Assembly: GCA_031422195.1 (NCBI GenBank)
Contig: JANOPZ010000043.1
Coordinates: 1 to 64,000 of the forward strand
DNA: 64,000 bases
Reading direction: 5' to 3'
Source: JALOTE01 sp031422195
GTDB taxonomy: Bacteria > Pseudomonadota > Alphaproteobacteria > Rhizobiales > Rhizobiaceae
The notes under the pieces were generated by a model that saw only the letters and a list, made by a program, of their open reading frames with translations, was not told where the DNA came from and searched no databases. Below are positions 61,066-64,000 of this stretch, piece by piece. A program made the position numbers and the translations under genes. Positions within the stretch are counted from its first letter, which is position 1. Every line of letters begins with the position of its first letter.

Positions 61066-61947
61066 CTATTTCCTTAACAGGTCGGTGACAGCATCCAATT
61101 GTTCCAGCGTTTTATAGGCGATTGTCACGGTTCCGCCGCGCGCGCCATGATGAATTAATACCTTCAGCCCGGTGGCATCAGACAATGATGTTTCAAGCGC
61201 TTTTAAGTCTGCATCTTTTTCAGCTTTGGCTTTTGGCGCACTGGCCTGTTGTGATGGACTTTGTGCTAAACGTTCGATATCGCGCACCGAAAGGCCTTCG
61301 GCTATGATGCGGGCCGCCAAGCCTTCCGGATTATTAGCCGTGATCAAAGCACGCGCGTGACCTGCAGACAGCGAACCATCGATGATTAAGTTTCGCACGC
61401 TTTCGGGCAAACGCATTAACCGCAACGTGTTGGCAACATGGCTGCGGCTTTTGCCGATAACTTGGGCCAAATCGTTTTGAGAATATTGATACTGATCAAC
61501 AAGCTGCTGATAACCGGCAGCTTCTTCAATGGCATTCAAATCGGCACGTTGAACGTTTTCAACGATGGCCAATTCCAAAGCGGTTTTATCATCAACCTGC
61601 TTTACAATGACAGGTATGCGTTCCAAACCAGCGCGCTGTGCAGCACGCCAACGGCGCTCTCCGGCAATAAGCTCATAAGACCCGGATTTTCCGGGCGCTG
61701 GCCGAACGATCACCGGCTGTACAACACCATGAACGCGGATCGAATCGGCGAGGTCAGAAAGTTCCTCATCGCGGAACAAGCGGCGTGGGTTGGCCGGGTT
61801 CGGGCCGATCAATGAAATAAGGGTATCAACTGTGATGGCTGCAGATTTGAATTCAATATCAGCACGCGGAATTGGCGGGCTATCCAGCTCACCGATAAGT
61901 GCCGCAAGACCCTTGCCCAATCGTTTGCGTGAAATATCGTCAGACAT
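61066..61947 (-). CDS. parB: Chromosome partitioning protein ParB
   Basis: A 293-residue CTP-dependent DNA-clamp protein. It has LGKGLAALIGE near the start, the CTP-binding ParB/Srx block (NPANPRRLF, GVVQPVIVRP, YELIAGERRWRAAQRAGL, IVENVQRADLNAIEEA) and the helix-turn-helix DLAQVIGKSRSHVANTLRL that reads parS. A C-terminal dimerisation part follows. I chose the ATG at 61947 before MSDDISRKRLG. parA is directly upstream in the same operon. Confidence 0.96.
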   Translation of the reverse strand: MSDDISRKRLGKGLAALIGELDSPPIPRADIEFKSAAITVDTLISLIGPNPANPRRLFRDEELSDLADSIRVHGVVQPVIVRPAPGKSGSYELIAGERRWRAAQRAGLERIPVIVKQVDDKTALELAIVENVQRADLNAIEEAAGYQQLVDQYQYSQNDLAQVIGKSRSHVANTLRLMRLPESVRNLIIDGSLSAGHARALITANNPEGLAARIIAEGLSVRDIERLAQSPSQQASAPKAKAEKDADLKALETSLSDATGLKVLIHHGARGGTVTIAYKTLEQLDAVTDLLRK

Positions 61948-62015
61948 AGTGGGGTTCCTCACGTCAAACCAACAGATTGAATAATCGTTACGTTACCGAA
62001 TCGATAACGCATAGT

Positions 62016-62828
62016 TCACGCGGCCTTACGGCGGCGCTCTCGCTGAATAACTTCCGATGCCAATTGCAAGTAGGCTTGGCTGCCAGAACATTTCAAATCA
62101 TACAGCAAAGCCGGCTTTCCGTGGCTCGGTGCTTCGGATATGCGAACGTTGCGTGGAATAACCGTTTTATAAACCTTATCGCCCATGAAAGCGCGCACAT
62201 CATTGACAACCTGTGTGGCGAACGAATTGCGCTTGTCAAACATCGTCAGGACTATGCCCTGAATTTCGAGGGCCGGATTTAACCCCTGTTGCACTTGTTC
62301 AACAGTTTGCAGCAGCTGACTAAGACCTTCTAAAGCAAAAAACTCACACTGCATCGGTACCAAGATAGAATCTGCCCCCCCTAAAGCATTAAGGGTCAAC
62401 AAATTCAGTGATGGCGGGCAATCAATGAGAATATAGCTGTAAATTGGCAACTGGCCAAAAGGGTGGTGCGGGCGGCGCGTCGCATCAATAGCTTTGCGCA
62501 AGCGGTGCACACGATCTGGTTGATTGGCAATTTCCATTTCAAACCCAAGCAAATCCAAGGTCGAAGCCACAACCGATAGGTTGGGAACAGCAGTGGGCAC
62601 TGCGGCATCTACCAAACTAACACCATTTACCAACACATCATATGATGAGATATCCCGGTTTTTCCGGTCAATCCCCAACCCGGTTGAAGCATTGCCTTGT
62701 GGGTCAAGATCAATCAACAACACACGTTCGCCAATTGCGGCTAATGCGGTCGCTAAATTAATGGTGGTTGTGGTTTTACCAACCCCGCCCTTCTGATTGG
62801 CAACAGCAATAATACGAAGACCTGACAT
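62016..62828 (-). CDS. parA: Chromosome partitioning ATPase ParA
   Basis: A 270-residue Walker-type ATPase that moves ParB-parS complexes. The deviant Walker A is KGGVGKTTTTINLA near residue 12, Walker A' LLIDLDPQGNASTGLG, and Walker B YILIDCPPSLNLLTLNAL. It sits between rsmG and parB, as in most chromosomal par loci. Confidence 0.97.
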   Translation of the reverse strand: MSGLRIIAVANQKGGVGKTTTTINLATALAAIGERVLLIDLDPQGNASTGLGIDRKNRDISSYDVLVNGVSLVDAAVPTAVPNLSVVASTLDLLGFEMEIANQPDRVHRLRKAIDATRRPHHPFGQLPIYSYILIDCPPSLNLLTLNALGGADSILVPMQCEFFALEGLSQLLQTVEQVQQGLNPALEIQGIVLTMFDKRNSFATQVVNDVRAFMGDKVYKTVIPRNVRISEAPSHGKPALLYDLKCSGSQAYLQLASEVIQRERRRKAA

Positions 62829-62858
62829 GAAGCTTCCAATAGCATAAACGGGCGTTTG

Positions 62859-63479
62859 CTAAGCCGCCAAAGGCGCAACATTGCGGATTTCGAGAATAAC
62901 ACTGCCAGCATCGATCCGGCTCGGATGTACTAGCAGATCGAAATCGAATTCACCACGGGCGGCACGAATTTCTTGCTCATGATCCCGCCCTTTATGGAAA
63001 AAAGCCGGTACATTTTGACCCAGATGCGGCAAGGCGAGGTTCATCAGAAGCGGGAGCGGTGCCAAGGCGCGCGCTGTCACAATATCTGGCCGTGCAATGC
63101 TGCCGATAATGTCTTCGATCCGATAATGATGCACCGTCGCATTCAAAGACAATGATCGAATGATATGCCGCAAAAATGCACATTTTTTACCATTGCTTTC
63201 AACCAGATCAACCCGCGACGCTGGCGCGTCTGCCAATAGTATTGCCAATATCAGCCCGGGAAAACCGCCACCTGAGCCTAAATCGATGATTGTTCTTGCT
63301 TCCGGGGCGATATCCAAAATTTGGGCACTATCCGCAATATGGCGCTGGCGAACATCGTTCATTGTGGAGGGTGCGACAAGATTTATACGGCTTGCCCATT
63401 TCATAAACTCAGCTTCAAATGCCGTTAAACGCGCTTGCGTTTCACGTGAAACACCTTTGTCCAAAATCGGGCCGGTCAC
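62859..63479 (-). CDS. rsmG: 16S rRNA (guanine-527-N7)-methyltransferase RsmG
   Basis: A 206-residue methyltransferase with INLVAPSTMNDVRQRHIADSAQ, the SAM loop TIIDLGSGGGFPGLILAI and DLVESNGKKCAFLRHI. It starts with GTG at 63479, overlapping the mnmG stop codon (GTGA). A parS site lies in its fourth to fifteenth codons, in the VSRETQ segment. It is translated with mnmG and followed by parA. Confidence 0.95.
   Translation of the reverse strand: MTGPILDKGVSRETQARLTAFEAEFMKWASRINLVAPSTMNDVRQRHIADSAQILDIAPEARTIIDLGSGGGFPGLILAILLADAPASRVDLVESNGKKCAFLRHIIRSLSLNATVHHYRIEDIIGSIARPDIVTARALAPLPLLMNLALPHLGQNVPAFFHKGRDHEQEIRAARGEFDFDLLVHPSRIDAGSVILEIRNVAPLAA
63438..63453. promoter_or_regulatory. parS centromere site
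   Basis: CGTTTCACGTGAAACA matches the ParB-binding consensus TGTTTCACGTGAAACA at 15 of 16 positions; the 14-base core palindrome is perfect. It is inside rsmG, about 1.5 kb from parB. Confidence 0.93.
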
Positions 63480-64000
63480 GCGACTTTAGCTTGAACGAGG
63501 GCAAGCACATTTGCATGCTTGGCAGATTTTTCAGCCATATGAATGTGCGCTACTAAAAGTGCCAGAGCAGCAGGTGTCATACCCTCAATGCGCCCGGCTT
63601 CCGCCAAAGTACCGGGTCGCTGGCGCGTCAGCTTAAGTTTCAATTCATTTGAAAGCCCAGGCATACTGGAGAAATCCAATTCGAGCGGAATGATCAACTG
63701 CTCATCGCGCTTCAAACGCTGGATATCCGTTTTCTGCCTCTCCATATAAACCGCATATTGAGCATCATTGGCGATGCGGTCAGCAATTCGTTCAGGCAGC
63801 GTTGAAAATTGCGGCCAAATCATAGAAATGCGGGAAAAATTAATTTCTGGAAACGACAAAAGATCGTAAGCAGAGCGCCGAATCCCATCATGATTAAGCT
63901 TCAAACCATGAACATCAGCTTCATTGGGAGACACGTTCACATTGCGTAGCGCATCTTTTGCATTGTCAATTTCAGCCTGTATTTTTGAGAACCGCGCCCA
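63476..64000 (-). CDS. mnmG: tRNA uridine-5-carboxymethylaminomethyl modification enzyme MnmG (C-terminal part)
   Basis: Only the last 174 residues are inside the window. They are the C-terminal helical domain of MnmG: RRSAYDLLSFPEINFSRI, DIQRLKRDEQLIIPLELDFSSMPGLSNELKLKL and GRIEGMTPAALALLVAHI, which binds MnmE. The N-terminal FAD domain lies beyond the right edge. With MnmE it modifies U34 of certain tRNAs. The stop codon overlaps rsmG by four bases. Confidence 0.95.
   Translation of the reverse strand, partial: WARFSKIQAEIDNAKDALRNVNVSPNEADVHGLKLNHDGIRRSAYDLLSFPEINFSRISMIWPQFSTLPERIADRIANDAQYAVYMERQKTDIQRLKRDEQLIIPLELDFSSMPGLSNELKLKLTRQRPGTLAEAGRIEGMTPAALALLVAHIHMAEKSAKHANVLALVQAKVA

Overview
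The window is a stretch of an alphaproteobacterial chromosome, most likely from the Hyphomicrobiales (Rhizobiales). The evidence is the gene order mnmG-rsmG-parA-parB with holA at the right end, a parS site inside rsmG, the fused CysNC sulfate-activation enzyme, a SAM-II riboswitch in front of metA, a 6S RNA gene next to 5-formyltetrahydrofolate cyclo-ligase, and ccmABCDG next to aconitase. Base composition looks balanced by eye, lower in G+C than most soil rhizobia. The parAB/parS end suggests that the right edge lies near the replication origin. No transposase, integrase, phage gene or CRISPR array was found.

Left end (0.1-4.1 kb, minus strand): an acyl-CoA thioesterase, and a two-gene unit of a secreted vanadium-haloperoxidase-like enzyme followed immediately by a secreted FG-GAP/UnbV repeat protein.

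Carbohydrate region (4.3-26.6 kb): a SorC-type regulator and a xylulokinase-like FGGY kinase diverge from an eight-gene operon. That operon encodes an AraM/glycerol-1-phosphate-dehydrogenase-like enzyme, a class II aldolase, a D-ribulose-kinase-like FGGY kinase, a HAD-IIA phosphatase, a GolD/D-threitol-dehydrogenase-like SDR, DhaK, DhaL and an RpiB-like isomerase. Two complete sugar ABC importers follow, with a RhaD-type aldolase/dehydrogenase on the opposite strand between them. The second half of the operon reads as a tetritol route: polyol to ketotetrose to ketotetrose phosphate to D-erythrose 4-phosphate. The first half is a ketose kinase/aldolase branch of unknown substrate. A tRNA-Arg(CCU) gene closes this region.

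Middle (26.9-46.7 kb): a divergent photolyase/cryptochrome, cysD-cysNC-cysQ, glpD, a fatty acid desaturase, a riboswitch-controlled metA whose active site predicts acetyl-CoA specificity, acnA, the ccmABCDG cytochrome c maturation operon coupled to a NUDIX gene, a heparinase-like protein, rsmB, an SDHAF4 homologue and a SCO protein.

Right (46.7-64 kb): a repeat-rich 0.9 kb stretch contains a minus-strand unit of two tiny reading frames with a terminator; one frame has an unusually long Shine-Dalgarno sequence. Next come ykvA, a pterin dehydratase, thpR, tesA divergent from a YbbA/YbbP-like ABC system, a Bax-inhibitor-1 protein, xthA, a UbiH-type hydroxylase, 6S RNA, fthC, ymdB, a Tat-exported agmatine-deiminase-like protein, a small membrane protein, an MBL-fold protein, holA, and the parB-parA-rsmG-mnmG operon, which runs off the window.
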